64,000 nt of DNA, from assembly GCF_016907715.1 (NCBI RefSeq), contig NZ_JAFBCM010000001.1, positions 4,092,001 through 4,156,000 of the forward strand. Reading direction: 5' to 3'. Origin of the DNA: Tenggerimyces flavus. Its GTDB lineage: Bacteria; Actinomycetota; Actinomycetes; Propionibacteriales; Actinopolymorphaceae. Numbering within the stretch: the stretch's first letter is position 1; the number at the start of each line of letters is the position of its first letter. A program made the position numbers and the translations under genes. Below, piece after piece: positions 50,994 through 60,063 of this stretch. Under the pieces are notes generated by a model that searched no databases, was not told the DNA's origin, and saw nothing but the letters and a program-made list of their open reading frames with translations.

Positions 50994-51956
50994 ATGCAAC
51001 TCATCATTGACACCGACCCGGGGATGGGCACGATCGACACCGATCCCGAGGACAGCCTCGCGCTCGCCCTCGCCGCGTACTCGCCCGAGGTCGAGCTCCG
51101 CCTCGTCACGGTTGTGCAGGGCAACGTTCCCGTTCACCACGGGTACGCGAACGCCGTGCACATGCTGCAGCTGGTCGGACGCGCGGACGTGCCCGTCAAG
51201 GCCGGCGCGCGCCAGCCGCTCGTACCAGGGCGGAGGCCGGGACCCCTTGCCTGGTTGGCCGAACGGGGTGCCGCCGACCGGCTGATCCCAGCTGCCGACC
51301 TGGACGAGGTGCCGACCGACGCCGCCGCGGCGCTGGTGGCAAGCATCGAGACGTCGCCCGACCCGGTGACCCTGGTGGCGATCGGTCCCCTGACGAACGT
51401 CGCGAACGCGTTGTCGATGCGGCCCGAGATCGCCGGTCGGATCGGGCGGCTGGTCGTGATGGGCGGCGCGTACGAGGTGCCGGGCAACATCACGCCGACC
51501 GCCGAGTTCAACTTCTGGATGGACCCGGAGGCAGCGCAAGCCGTGCTTGACGCCGGCCTGCACCCGACGCTCGTCGGACTGGACGTCTGCCATCGCACGA
51601 GGCTGACGAGGGCGGACGTGGGGGACGAGCACGACACCGAGTTCGGCAAGTTCGTCGAGGCTTCGTGCGCCTCCTGGTTCCACGACCTCGAGGGTGCCGG
51701 TGACGTCGGCCTGCACCTGTTCGACTCGCTCGCGGTGGCGGCCGCGATCCAGCCGGAGCTGCTGCGGACCGTACCCGCCCGGGTCGCGGTGGAGACGGCC
51801 GGCGACCTCACCGCGGGAACGAGCGTCGCGTACCTGCCCGGCGCCAACAGCGCCTGGACCCGGCCGAGCGACGCCACGAACGCCGATGTCGCGGTCGATG
51901 TCGATCTGGAGAAGTTCCAAGCACTGTTCGCCGAACGAGTCCTCGCCCACCTCTAG
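50994..51956 (+). CDS. Nucleoside hydrolase (IUNH family)
   Basis: The 320-residue product belongs to the inosine-uridine preferring nucleoside hydrolases, which split ribonucleosides into base and ribose. The N-terminal calcium motif is an expanded form, IIDTDPGMGTIDTDPEDSLA, in place of the usual DTDPGxDDA. The family core VTLVAIGPLTNVANAL, VVMGGAYEVPGNITPTAEFN, FWMDPEAAQAVL and a C-terminal HLFDSLAVAAAIQPEL (Asp ligand) are present. Being in the importer operon, it suggests that a nucleoside or related glycoside is the imported substrate. RBS GGGG is 1-5 nt upstream; coupling to the permease gene is likely. Confidence 0.9.
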   Translation: MQLIIDTDPGMGTIDTDPEDSLALALAAYSPEVELRLVTVVQGNVPVHHGYANAVHMLQLVGRADVPVKAGARQPLVPGRRPGPLAWLAERGAADRLIPAADLDEVPTDAAAALVASIETSPDPVTLVAIGPLTNVANALSMRPEIAGRIGRLVVMGGAYEVPGNITPTAEFNFWMDPEAAQAVLDAGLHPTLVGLDVCHRTRLTRADVGDEHDTEFGKFVEASCASWFHDLEGAGDVGLHLFDSLAVAAAIQPELLRTVPARVAVETAGDLTAGTSVAYLPGANSAWTRPSDATNADVAVDVDLEKFQALFAERVLAHL

Positions 51957-51972
51957 CCAAGGGAGAACGGTC

Positions 51973-53007
51973 ATGCTAGGACGGTTGCTCGTGGCAGGTG
52001 CCCTGATCGGTGCGTTCGGTCCCTCCGGGGCCGCCGTGCCGGAGCCGAAGCTGGTGTACGACGCGCCCGTGGGCATCTACGCGTACGGGCCGAGCGTGAT
52101 CGACGAGGGCTCGACGCGCTGGATGTGGACGTGCCACAACCAGGACCCGCGGGTGATCCGCGACCACGTCTACTACACGAAGTTCGTGGGTGGCTCGATC
52201 GTGACCGATCGCTCTGTCCTGCAGGCGAGTCTTACCGGCTGGGACTCGTTCCACACCTGCGATCCGAGCGTAGTCGCGGGGGTGTTCCGGTACGGCGGGC
52301 ATCGGTACTCGTACGCGATGTTCTATCTGGGCAACGATCTCGACGCCTCCGCGCACAACCAGGTCGGCGTCGCGTTCGCGGACTCGCTCGATGGGCCGTG
52401 GCGGAAGTACCCCGAGCCGGTGGTGCGGTTCCAGAACGTGTCGCAGTGGGGCGCGGGGCAGCCGTCCGCACTCACGTTGTCGCCGGGGACCGGGCGGGTC
52501 GAGCTGTTCTACACGCAGGGCGACACGTCGACGCGGGCGTTCCATCGTTCCGTGGACCTGTCGAACGTCGACAGGATGCGCGTCGGCGAGCCGGTCGAGC
52601 TGACCACGGCCGGGCTGACGGGGACCGACGGGGGAACGGACTGGCTGAACAACTACGACATCGCGTACGAGCCCAGGTCGCGGCGGTTCGTCGTGGTGCG
52701 CGAGCAGCATCCGTACCCTCCCGAGGGCGACAACCCGTGGTGGATCGGCCGCGCCGTGCAGGTCGCGACCATCGACGCGCGCACGTTGCTGCGGGGCGAG
52801 GGTACGTGGCACGTCGAAGGTGTGATCTCCCCGGAACGAACAGGCTTCGCGCGCAACCACAACGCCGGGTTGGTACGGACGAAAGACGGGTGGCTGCCAC
52901 GTTCGGACCATACGAAGGTCGTCTTCACCGACTCCTGCGCCGGGCCGACGTGCGACTCGCTGTACGAGTACGACCTGTGGGAGCTGCACCAGCCGCTCAG
53001 CCGCTAG
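51973..53007 (+). CDS. Secreted beta-propeller, glycosidase-like (GH43/32-type fold)
   Basis: The 344-residue product has a signal peptide (MLGRLLVAGALIGAFGPSGA) and a five-bladed-propeller-like pattern: YDAPVGIYAYGPSVIDEGST, FHTCDPSVVAG, DSLDGPWRKYPEPVV, NYDIAYEPRSRRFVVV, FARNHNAGLVR. The repeated acidic and aromatic residues resemble GH43/GH117-type glycosidases, but I cannot place the catalytic acids with certainty. It ends the importer operon (16 bp after the nucleoside hydrolase, GGGAGAA ribosome-binding site) and probably liberates the imported substrate outside the cell. Confidence 0.72.
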   Translation: MLGRLLVAGALIGAFGPSGAAVPEPKLVYDAPVGIYAYGPSVIDEGSTRWMWTCHNQDPRVIRDHVYYTKFVGGSIVTDRSVLQASLTGWDSFHTCDPSVVAGVFRYGGHRYSYAMFYLGNDLDASAHNQVGVAFADSLDGPWRKYPEPVVRFQNVSQWGAGQPSALTLSPGTGRVELFYTQGDTSTRAFHRSVDLSNVDRMRVGEPVELTTAGLTGTDGGTDWLNNYDIAYEPRSRRFVVVREQHPYPPEGDNPWWIGRAVQVATIDARTLLRGEGTWHVEGVISPERTGFARNHNAGLVRTKDGWLPRSDHTKVVFTDSCAGPTCDSLYEYDLWELHQPLSR

Positions 53008-53046
53008 CGGCGCCGGTGGGTCAGCGCCAGCAGGCAAGATGGGCGC

Positions 53047-53691
53047 ATGAGCGAGCTGGGCGAGATCTACGCGGACGTGGAGCGCGGGGTGTTTCCGCCG
53101 GCGGACGGTGCCGTGCGGTTCGTGCCGCCGCCTTCGGAGCGGGACTCCGTGGTGGTCGCGTTCACCGCGCACTTCGTCGTCGCCGCCGATGTCGACGAGC
53201 AATGGGCACGGCCGTATGTTCCGGACGGCGACTTCACCGCGCCGCTGAATCCGCCGTTCCTGTACGCACTCGAGCAGAAGCTCGGCAGGCAGGTCGGCTG
53301 CATCGACGTCGCCCTGCTCGCGCCACGGCTCGAAGGCACGCCCGACCTGCACCTGGAGCAGGCCGACACCAGCAACCACGCCAGGGTCGAACGCAGCCTC
53401 GAGCACCGCGACGACGTACGGACCTACGTCACCGACGGCGCCGTGCTGACAGTCGGACGCGGCCTCGCCGGGAGGTGGGAGGCCGCGTTCGAGGTCGATC
53501 CGACCTACCGGGGCAGGGGACTGGGCCGCCGCGTGATCGAGGCCGCCCGCCACCTCGTTCCCGAGGGCGCGAGCCTGTGGTGCCAGGTCTCGCCCGGCAA
53601 TGCCGCCTCGCTCCGGGCCGTTCTCGCGGCCGGCTTTCAGCCCGTCGGCTCCGAGGCGATCCTCACCGCCGAGTCCGCACCAGATCGATGA
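53047..53691 (+). CDS. GNAT-family N-acetyltransferase
   Basis: The 214-residue protein has a long N-terminal part without clear family, then a GNAT core (WEAAFEVDPTYRGRGLGRRV is the acetyl-CoA loop; LWCQVSPGNAASLRAVLAAG is the last helix). The substrate is unknown. Its last 29 bases overlap the convergent DJ-1/PfpI gene. Confidence 0.85.
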   Translation: MSELGEIYADVERGVFPPADGAVRFVPPPSERDSVVVAFTAHFVVAADVDEQWARPYVPDGDFTAPLNPPFLYALEQKLGRQVGCIDVALLAPRLEGTPDLHLEQADTSNHARVERSLEHRDDVRTYVTDGAVLTVGRGLAGRWEAAFEVDPTYRGRGLGRRVIEAARHLVPEGASLWCQVSPGNAASLRAVLAAGFQPVGSEAILTAESAPDR

Positions 53692-54370
53692 ACCGCCGCC
53701 ACGCGATCTTCGGCACGAGCCGCTTCTGATCCGCCGGCATGATGTCGTCCATGAACTGCTTGCCGAGCTTCCGTACGGGCTCCGAAGCCTTGCTGAAATG
53801 CCCGGCGGAGAACGGCGGCTGCGGGTCGTACTCGATCGTCAGCTGAATCGCCTCGGCCCGTTCCTGCCCACCGATCTCGCCGGCCAGCCACAGCGCCATG
53901 TCGATGCCCGCCGACACTCCCGCCGCGGTCACGATCTTCCCGGACCGCACCATCCGCGCTTCCGGCTGCGGCTTCGCGCCCATGACCTTGAGCACGCCCA
54001 TTTTGTACCAGTGCGTCGTCGCCGGTACGCCCTTCAACAACCCGGCGGCGCCGAGGATCAGCGCGCCCGTACACACCGAAGCCGTCCACGTCGTCGTCTC
54101 GTGCACCGCACGGATCCACGCGAGCGTCTCGTCGTCGACCATCTGCGAAGGCGTCCGCATGCCGCCCGGCACGATCAGCACATCCGCCGCCGGCGTCTCG
54201 TCGATCGAGTACGGAGCGCCGAGCAGCAACGACTCGCCCTCGGTCGTCACCGGACCGGCCTCCTTGGCCACGAACCGCACCTCGGTGTCGGGCAGCCGCG
54301 ACAGCACCTCGTAGGGCCCGACCGCATCCAGTGCCGTCACGCCCTGGTACAGCAGAACGACAACCTTCAT
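53663..54370 (-). CDS. DJ-1/PfpI-family protein (GATase1-like)
   Basis: The 235-residue product has the DJ-1/PfpI fold with the nucleophile elbow in WTASVCTGALILGAAGLLKG (Cys) and LIVPGGMRTPSQMVDDE. It resembles isonitrile hydratase-like and transcription-factor-type members but has no DNA-binding domain. The start overlaps the stop of the His-rich gene (ATGA), so the two are made together. Role unknown; stress or small-molecule hydration is possible. Confidence 0.88.
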   Translation of the reverse strand: MKVVVLLYQGVTALDAVGPYEVLSRLPDTEVRFVAKEAGPVTTEGESLLLGAPYSIDETPAADVLIVPGGMRTPSQMVDDETLAWIRAVHETTTWTASVCTGALILGAAGLLKGVPATTHWYKMGVLKVMGAKPQPEARMVRSGKIVTAAGVSAGIDMALWLAGEIGGQERAEAIQLTIEYDPQPPFSAGHFSKASEPVRKLGKQFMDDIMPADQKRLVPKIAWRRFIDLVRTRR

Positions 54371-55140
54371 CCCGTTGCCAGCAGGGTGAAAGCGGCCGTA
54401 CGCACCACGCCACCGTGCTGGAAGTCGAGGAACGCGCGGTAGGTCCCCGGCCCCGGAGCGACCGCGTGGAAGGCGATCTCCGGCCCCGACGCGGTGACGC
54501 CGTCACCGGGCTCGCCGTGCGGATGCACGTGGACGTACGCCAGATCGCCCAACCGCAGCAGGACCAGGTGACCGTACGCGCCGAGGTACGGCTCGAGGTC
54601 GGACACCAGCTCGCCGGACCGCCGAACGGTCAACACGACATGCCCGCCGTCGCCCGTCGCCAGCTCTCCGGCGAGCGAGACCTCGTACTCGTCGACCTCG
54701 TAGGTCGGCACGATCGCTGGCACCGGCTCGGGCTGGTAGTCGCCCGCGAGAGCGAGGTCGGAGCCGAGCGTGATCGTCGAACCCAACGCGGTGGGCTGGA
54801 TGTCGGTGAACGCCCGATACGCCCCTGCGTAAGGGAGTTCGATGGAAATGGACCAGGTCCCGTCGGGAGCGAGCTCGGGATGAACGTGCCAGAAGTGGGT
54901 CAGCTCGCGTCGCGCGATGATCAGGTGCAACTCGCGGTCGTGGATCGAGGTGAACTCCGTGACCGGCTTGCCGTCGGGGCCGAGGATCTGGAAGCGGAGC
55001 TGCTGTTCGCCCGGCTTGAGGAGCGTCTCCTCGAACGCCAGGGTGTAGCCGTCCTGCGAGATGCGGAGGCCGCCAGGGAAGCCGTCGCCGCCATGATGTG
55101 CGTGCTGCGCGTGCTGCGCGTGGTGCTCGTGCGTGGTCAT
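54367..55140 (-). CDS. His-rich protein, possible metal binding
   Basis: The 257-residue protein begins HEHHAQHAQHAHHGGDG and contains HLIIARRELTHFWHVHPEL and VHVHPHGEPGDG, giving about 18 His in three clusters. The rest is beta-rich (two Ig-like halves, about 22-130 and 140-257). No signal peptide is seen, so it should be cytoplasmic unless exported otherwise. Similar proteins are found near copper or heavy-metal genes, but nothing else here supports that. It is translationally coupled to the DJ-1/PfpI gene. Confidence 0.65.
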   Translation of the reverse strand: MTTHEHHAQHAQHAHHGGDGFPGGLRISQDGYTLAFEETLLKPGEQQLRFQILGPDGKPVTEFTSIHDRELHLIIARRELTHFWHVHPELAPDGTWSISIELPYAGAYRAFTDIQPTALGSTITLGSDLALAGDYQPEPVPAIVPTYEVDEYEVSLAGELATGDGGHVVLTVRRSGELVSDLEPYLGAYGHLVLLRLGDLAYVHVHPHGEPGDGVTASGPEIAFHAVAPGPGTYRAFLDFQHGGVVRTAAFTLLATG

Positions 55141-55214
55141 GCGCGTACCTTGGCAGCACGGTCATGGCGGGACAATGGCGCCTCCCTGGCGTGGCAGTTC
55201 TCCGGGGCTGCAGG

Positions 55215-56591
55215 TCAGGCAGCCTGCGCGCAGGGCACCCCGTCGCAGTCGTCGCGGACCGGCAGCTCGGTCACCGAAGCGAGCTTCGGCTCCGCGACGG
55301 GCTCGGTGTCCAGCGGGTGCGCGATCTCGTCCTGCGGCAGCTTCGCCACCACGATCGCGACGACCGCGAGCAGGAGCGGGACGACGCCGGCGATCAGGAA
55401 CACCGTCGAGAGGCCGATCGCCTTGCTCACCGGGCCGGCCATCGCGATCGACACCGGCATGAAGACGAGCGACACGAAGAAGTCGAGGCTGGAGACGCGG
55501 CCGAGTAGCGCGGGCGGGACGCGGCGCTGGAGCAGCGTTCCCCAGATCACCATCGGCGCGGAGAACAGCGCACCGACCACGAAGACCGCACCGGCGATCA
55601 CCCAGACGTTCGTCGCGACACCCACGACGACCAGCGGGAGGCAGCCGAGACCCCACAGGCTCACCATCACGGTCAGGTAGCGGCGCGGCAGCTTCCTCGT
55701 CGCCATGCCCAGGGAGCCGAGGGTGCCGCCGATGCCGAACGCGGCCAGCACGATCGCGTGGTCGCCGGGGCCGCCACCGGCGCGATCCTTGAGCAGGAAC
55801 GGGATCAGCACCTCGATCGGGCCCATGATGAGCAGGATCAGCACGGCCGCGAACAGGATCGTCGCCGCCAGCCAGGCCGTACGGGTCATGTACTGCACAC
55901 CCTCGCGCAGGTCGGTCAGCAGCGCGCCCGCGGAGTGGCCCTCGGACTCGCGGCGGAGTGCGACCGGCTTCATCGCGATCAGGCAGAGCAGTCCGGCAAG
56001 CTCGAACAGCGCGACCAAGGCGATCGCGGCGGCGGGCGACGCGGCGGCGACCACGGCGCTTGCCAGGGCCGGACCGGCCACCTGGCCGATGACCGGACGC
56101 ATCGCGCCCTCGAGGCCGTTGACCGCCAGCAGGTCCTCTTCCGGAACGATCATCGGCAGCAGCGCGGAGTAGGCGGGGAACGTGAACCCGTTCCCTACGC
56201 CGATGACGAACGCCACGATGGCGAGCATCCACACCTGCAGGAACCCGGTGAGGGCCAGCGCGGCGACCGTACCGATCGCGACGAGCCGGACCGCGGTCAC
56301 CACGAGGAGGATCCGGCGCTGCGGGATCCGGTCGGCGATCACGCCGCCGAGCAGGCTCGCGGCGATCATGCCGACCGCGCCGGAGGTCGACACGAGGGAC
56401 AGCTCAGCGGCGCCGCCGCCCCAGGCGATGACCTGCCAGACCAGGGCGATGATCCAGGTGCCGCCGGCGACGAGCGCGAAGACGACCGAGCCGTTCAGCA
56501 GGCGGTACTGGCCGTTGCGGAACGGGCGCAGCGGCCCACGGAGCCAGCGTGCGGCTCGGTCCTGCGTGGGGGTTTCGGTCTGGCTGGTCAT
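55215..56591 (-). CDS. MFS transporter
   Basis: The 458-residue protein has 12 predicted helices, with GVIADRIPQRRILLVVTAVR as the MFS motif A loop after helix 2 and ATRKLPRRYL as a later basic loop. It resembles the macrolide-efflux/tetracycline-type actinobacterial MFS group. The ATG at 56591 (MTSQTETPTQDRAARWLRGP) is preferred over an ATG 22 codons upstream. The C-terminal tail ends with DDCDGVPCAQAA, a Cys pair that is unusual for the family. Confidence 0.87.
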   Translation of the reverse strand: MTSQTETPTQDRAARWLRGPLRPFRNGQYRLLNGSVVFALVAGGTWIIALVWQVIAWGGGAAELSLVSTSGAVGMIAASLLGGVIADRIPQRRILLVVTAVRLVAIGTVAALALTGFLQVWMLAIVAFVIGVGNGFTFPAYSALLPMIVPEEDLLAVNGLEGAMRPVIGQVAGPALASAVVAAASPAAAIALVALFELAGLLCLIAMKPVALRRESEGHSAGALLTDLREGVQYMTRTAWLAATILFAAVLILLIMGPIEVLIPFLLKDRAGGGPGDHAIVLAAFGIGGTLGSLGMATRKLPRRYLTVMVSLWGLGCLPLVVVGVATNVWVIAGAVFVVGALFSAPMVIWGTLLQRRVPPALLGRVSSLDFFVSLVFMPVSIAMAGPVSKAIGLSTVFLIAGVVPLLLAVVAIVVAKLPQDEIAHPLDTEPVAEPKLASVTELPVRDDCDGVPCAQAA

Positions 56592-56671
56592 GTGCGGCGT
56601 CCCGTCTCCGTGCTGGCGAAGTGTGTCGTCAGCAGTAGAGACGGGACGCCGCGGCAAAACTCATCGGTCGG

Positions 56672-57772
56672 TTACAACGGAATCCGCAGAACCGTTCCGC
56701 CACCCGCGCAGACGCCGCAGTTGGTCACGTACGCGGCGCCACCGCGCAGCGCCACGCCACCCGGCATGATCAGGCCGGTGTGGACGACCGTCTGCTTGCC
56801 GTTCTTGCCGACGCGGATCAGCGAGCCGGCACCGGCCGGGTCCTGGAGACCGTTGGAGTTGATCTCCAGCACGTAGAGCCGGCCCCTGTTGTCGAACGCG
56901 AGGTCGATGATGTTCGTGAAGCCCTTCGCGAACACCTTCGCCTTGCCGTTCTTCACCCGCCAGACCTGGGCGCCGTCGACCGGGAACGGGAAGCCGGTGA
57001 GCTCGGACACGTAGAACGCGCCGTCCGGACCCTTGACCACGCTGGTCGGTACCGGGTCCATCGAGAACGTCCCCGGCGGGAACGGCACCGGAACGGTCCG
57101 CTCCGGGAACACCGCGACCGCCTTGGACTTGCCGTTGCGTACCCGAACGATGGAGTTCCCGCCCGCGTCGGCGACGTAGACGCCGTCACCACGGACCAGG
57201 AGGCCGTTCGGGTTGGAGTCCGGCAGATCGCCGTCCGGGTTGACGGTTGCCTCGAACGTGCCGAGGTCCGCGATCTGCTTGACCTTGCCCTTGCCGTTCA
57301 CCTTCTGCAGTGTCGCCAGCTTCTTGCCCGCGGCCGGCACCTGGTTGCGAAGTGCCGGGTCGGCACCGAGCCCGATCGTGAAGTAGAGATCGCCCCATCG
57401 GGCATCGACATCGGACGGTCCGATCGCCCCCGAGCCGTCGGGCGCGGCGGTGGACGGCATGCCGGTGACGATGCGCTTCTGCTTGCCGTGGCTCACCTTC
57501 GTGATCGCGCCGGACGTACCGAAGCAGACGTTGCCCTCTGGGCCCTCGAAGCACGGACCCGCGCCGCCCTTGCCTGCCTCAGCGACGTAAAGCGTTCCAT
57601 TGTTGGCGAAAGTCAGTCCACGCGGGTTGTCCAACCCCGACGCGACGACGCGTACGCCCCCCTTTCCTCCGGCCGTCGCCACGGCTGGCGTCAACGCGAC
57701 CATCGCGGCCGCGGTAGCCAGTCCGGTGGAAACCGCCACGAACCTGCGCAGCTGAATGCGCGATCTACCCAT
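56672..57772 (-). CDS. Secreted ScyD/ScyE-like beta-propeller protein
   Basis: The 366-residue product has a signal peptide (about 1-35, cleavage after ATA) and NHL-like propeller repeats: GLDNPRGLTFANNGTLYVAE, GPSDVDARWGDLYFTIG, NPNGLLVRGDGVYVADAGG, LAFDNRGRLYVLEINSNG, and PGGVALRGGAAYVTNCGVC. This matches the ScyD/ScyE family named for cyanobacterial scytonemin genes; in actinobacteria the role is unknown. The ATG at 57772 has GAGAGGGG upstream and gives a better signal peptide than the open start 13 codons earlier. Confidence 0.85.
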   Translation of the reverse strand: MGRSRIQLRRFVAVSTGLATAAAMVALTPAVATAGGKGGVRVVASGLDNPRGLTFANNGTLYVAEAGKGGAGPCFEGPEGNVCFGTSGAITKVSHGKQKRIVTGMPSTAAPDGSGAIGPSDVDARWGDLYFTIGLGADPALRNQVPAAGKKLATLQKVNGKGKVKQIADLGTFEATVNPDGDLPDSNPNGLLVRGDGVYVADAGGNSIVRVRNGKSKAVAVFPERTVPVPFPPGTFSMDPVPTSVVKGPDGAFYVSELTGFPFPVDGAQVWRVKNGKAKVFAKGFTNIIDLAFDNRGRLYVLEINSNGLQDPAGAGSLIRVGKNGKQTVVHTGLIMPGGVALRGGAAYVTNCGVCAGGGTVLRIPL

Positions 57773-57840
57773 GGTTCCAACCCCTCTCCTTCTGGGGGAG
57801 TGTCGTCGCAACCAAGGGATTGGGCCATAGTCCCTATGTA

Positions 57841-59529
57841 CTAGGCCTTCAGGTCGGGAAAGTCCTCTTCCCAGTACTCATGGGGGTTTCGCGCAGTCCT
57901 TTCGGCCTCGGCGGTCCGCAGTTCGACGCGGCGGATTTTGCCGGAGATCGTCTTTGGTAGGTCGCCGAACTCCAATCGCCTGACCCGCTTGTACGGAGCC
58001 AGCTGCTCTCGGGCGTGCCGGAGGATGTCGAACGCCAGCTCGGCGGTCGGTTCGGCGTTGCCGGCTAGCACGACGTACGCCTTGGGGACCGCCAAACGTA
58101 GGGGGTCAGGCGCCGGCACCACCGCGGCCTCGGCGACGTACGGATGCTCGATCAGCACGCTCTCCAGCTCGAACGGCGAGATCCGGTAGTCGCTCGCCTT
58201 GAACACGTCGTCCGAACGGCCCACGTACGTGACGAAGCCGTCCGCGTCGACCGAGGCGACGTCGCCGGTGTGGTAGAAACCGCCGGCCATCGCCTCCGAC
58301 GTACGCGAGGCGTCGTCGCGGTAGCCCGTCATCAGACCGGTCGGGCGGCGGGACAGGTCGATGCAGATCTCGCCCTCCGGCCCCACCTCGCCGCTGATCG
58401 GATCGACCAGCGCGATCGGGTAGCCGGGCAGCGGGCGGCCCATCGAGCCGAGCCGCAGCTCCTGCCCGGGTGGGTTGCCGATCTGCGCGGTCGTCTCGGT
58501 CTGCCCGTACCCGTCGCGGATCGTCAACCCCCACTTGGCACGAACCTGCTCGATGACCTCCGGGTTGAGCGGCTCGCCGGCGCTGGCGAGCTCGCGGACG
58601 TTCAACTGGTACGCGGAAAGGTCCTGCTGGATGAGCATCCGCCAGACCGTGGGCGGCGCGCAGAACGTCGTCACCTCGCAGCGCCGCATCACGTCCAGCA
58701 GTGCTTGGGCGTCGAACCGCGGCGAGTCGAAGACGAGGATGCACGCGCCCGCGTTCCACGGCGCGAACAACGAGCTCCAGGCGTGCTTCGCCCAGCCCGG
58801 TGAGGAGACGTTCAGGTGGATGTCGCCGGGGCGCAGCCCGATCCAGTACATCGTGGACAGGTGGCCGACCGGATAGCTCTGGTGGGTGTGCTCGACGAGC
58901 TTCGGGAGCGCTGTCGTGCCGGAGGTGAAGTAGAGCAGGAGTTCGTCGTTCGCGTTCGTCGTGCCGTCTGCGACGAAAGTCGTGTCGGCCTGGTCCGCTT
59001 GGCTGTACGACGTCCAACCTTCGGCTTGGCCGATGACCGTTCGGGTCCAGTCGCCGGTGATGCCGTCGAACTTCTGGACCTGGTCCTTCGACGTCACGAC
59101 GTGCCGAACGGCGCCGCGGTCGATCCGGTCGACGAGGTCGTTCGGACCCAGGAGGGTCGTCGCGGGGATGACGACCGCACCGAGCTTGCAGGCGGCGAGC
59201 ATGGTCTCCCAGAGCGGGACGATGTTCGCGAGCACGAGGAGGACGCGGTCGCCGCGCCGAACGCCCTGTGTACGAAGGAAGTTCGCCACCTGGTTGGAGC
59301 GACTCGACATCTCCGCGAACGTGAGCGAGCCGTCGGCTCCGTCCGTACCGACGAGCCAGAGCGCTCGCTCGTCCGGCCGCTCGGCGCCGAGGACGTCGAA
59401 CCAGTCCAGGGCCCAGTTGAACGTGGCGAGCTCGGGCCAGGTGAAGTCGCGATACGCCGTCGCGTAGTCGTCCCGGTGGTCGAGCAGGAAGTCGCGGGCG
59501 GCGCGGAAGGACTCGGTCGACGCGGTCAT
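57841..59529 (-). CDS. AMP-forming acyl-CoA synthetase (medium-chain type)
   Basis: The 562-residue ANL-family enzyme activates a fatty or aryl acid to its CoA ester. Motifs: LLLYFTSGTTALPKLVEHTH (P-loop), IRDGYGQTETTAQ, YHTGDVASVDADGFVTYVGR, and the catalytic Lys in GDLPKTISGKIRRVELR. The N-terminal FNWALDWFDVLG resembles medium-chain/benzoate-type ligases. The ATG at 59529 is used; 13 earlier codons are open but not conserved. It stands alone on its strand with about 60 bp to the next gene. Confidence 0.92.
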   Translation of the reverse strand: MTASTESFRAARDFLLDHRDDYATAYRDFTWPELATFNWALDWFDVLGAERPDERALWLVGTDGADGSLTFAEMSSRSNQVANFLRTQGVRRGDRVLLVLANIVPLWETMLAACKLGAVVIPATTLLGPNDLVDRIDRGAVRHVVTSKDQVQKFDGITGDWTRTVIGQAEGWTSYSQADQADTTFVADGTTNANDELLLYFTSGTTALPKLVEHTHQSYPVGHLSTMYWIGLRPGDIHLNVSSPGWAKHAWSSLFAPWNAGACILVFDSPRFDAQALLDVMRRCEVTTFCAPPTVWRMLIQQDLSAYQLNVRELASAGEPLNPEVIEQVRAKWGLTIRDGYGQTETTAQIGNPPGQELRLGSMGRPLPGYPIALVDPISGEVGPEGEICIDLSRRPTGLMTGYRDDASRTSEAMAGGFYHTGDVASVDADGFVTYVGRSDDVFKASDYRISPFELESVLIEHPYVAEAAVVPAPDPLRLAVPKAYVVLAGNAEPTAELAFDILRHAREQLAPYKRVRRLEFGDLPKTISGKIRRVELRTAEAERTARNPHEYWEEDFPDLKA

Positions 59530-59586
59530 GGATCGCACGATTCCACCGGCCGCGTGCACGGTCAACAACCGTGCGGTAACCGTGTG

Positions 59587-59835
59587 TCAGTGCGGGATCG
59601 AGGTCAGCTCGAGGAACTGGTCGCGGGGCTCGTCGCGCTCGGCGGCCGCGCCGGAGGGGCCGCGCTTGGGGCGGCGAGGCTCGCGGACGCCGCCGAAGTC
59701 GCCACCCTCGCTCGGATGCGGTGGCTGGCCGCCGCGCTTCTTGGGCGCGCCGGCGAACACGCGCTGTCGGAGCCGGGAGAACATGCTCCGGCGCCGCCGG
59801 TTGGGCGGTGGGCGCCGGGGCGAACGAGAAGGCAT
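59587..59835 (-). CDS. Small basic protein of unknown function
   Basis: The 82-residue product (MPSRSPRRPPPNRRRRSMFS...) is rich in Arg and Pro, with AGAPKKRGGQPPHPSEGGDF in the middle and no membrane segment. It lies 5 bp after the small HTH gene in the same direction and is probably co-transcribed with it. I do not recognise it; the positive charge suggests contact with nucleic acid or acidic proteins. Confidence 0.5.
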   Translation of the reverse strand: MPSRSPRRPPPNRRRRSMFSRLRQRVFAGAPKKRGGQPPHPSEGGDFGGVREPRRPKRGPSGAAAERDEPRDQFLELTSIPH

Positions 59836-59840
59836 CGTCC

Positions 59841-60059
59841 CTACTTTCGTCGGAGGAGGCCGCGGCCGAACTTCTTGTGCACGGCCTGCTTGCTCACGCC
59901 GAGCGCCGCGGCGATCAGGTGCCAGGACACGCCGAGGTTCCGAGCCCGGCGGACCTGGATCTCCGTCTCCGCCTCCAGCGCGTTCCGCGCCCGCGCGATC
60001 TCCACCAGTGCGGGCAGCGGGTCCTGGGCTCGCAGCGACTCGACCAGAACGTCTGTCAT
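59841..60059 (-). CDS. Small helix-turn-helix DNA-binding protein
   Basis: The 72-residue protein is little more than a helical N-terminus and a helix-turn-helix (ARNLGVSWHLIAAALGVSKQ, AVHKKFGRGLLRRK). Small single-domain regulators of this shape are frequent in actinobacteria. The ATG is chosen at MTDVLVESLRAQDP. Twin palindromes GTCAAC....GTTGAC lie 5 and 32 bp upstream and are the obvious binding sites for autoregulation. The upstream gene is a truncated MDMPI remnant. Confidence 0.78.
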   Translation of the reverse strand: MTDVLVESLRAQDPLPALVEIARARNALEAETEIQVRRARNLGVSWHLIAAALGVSKQAVHKKFGRGLLRRK

Positions 60060-60063
60060 GCGT

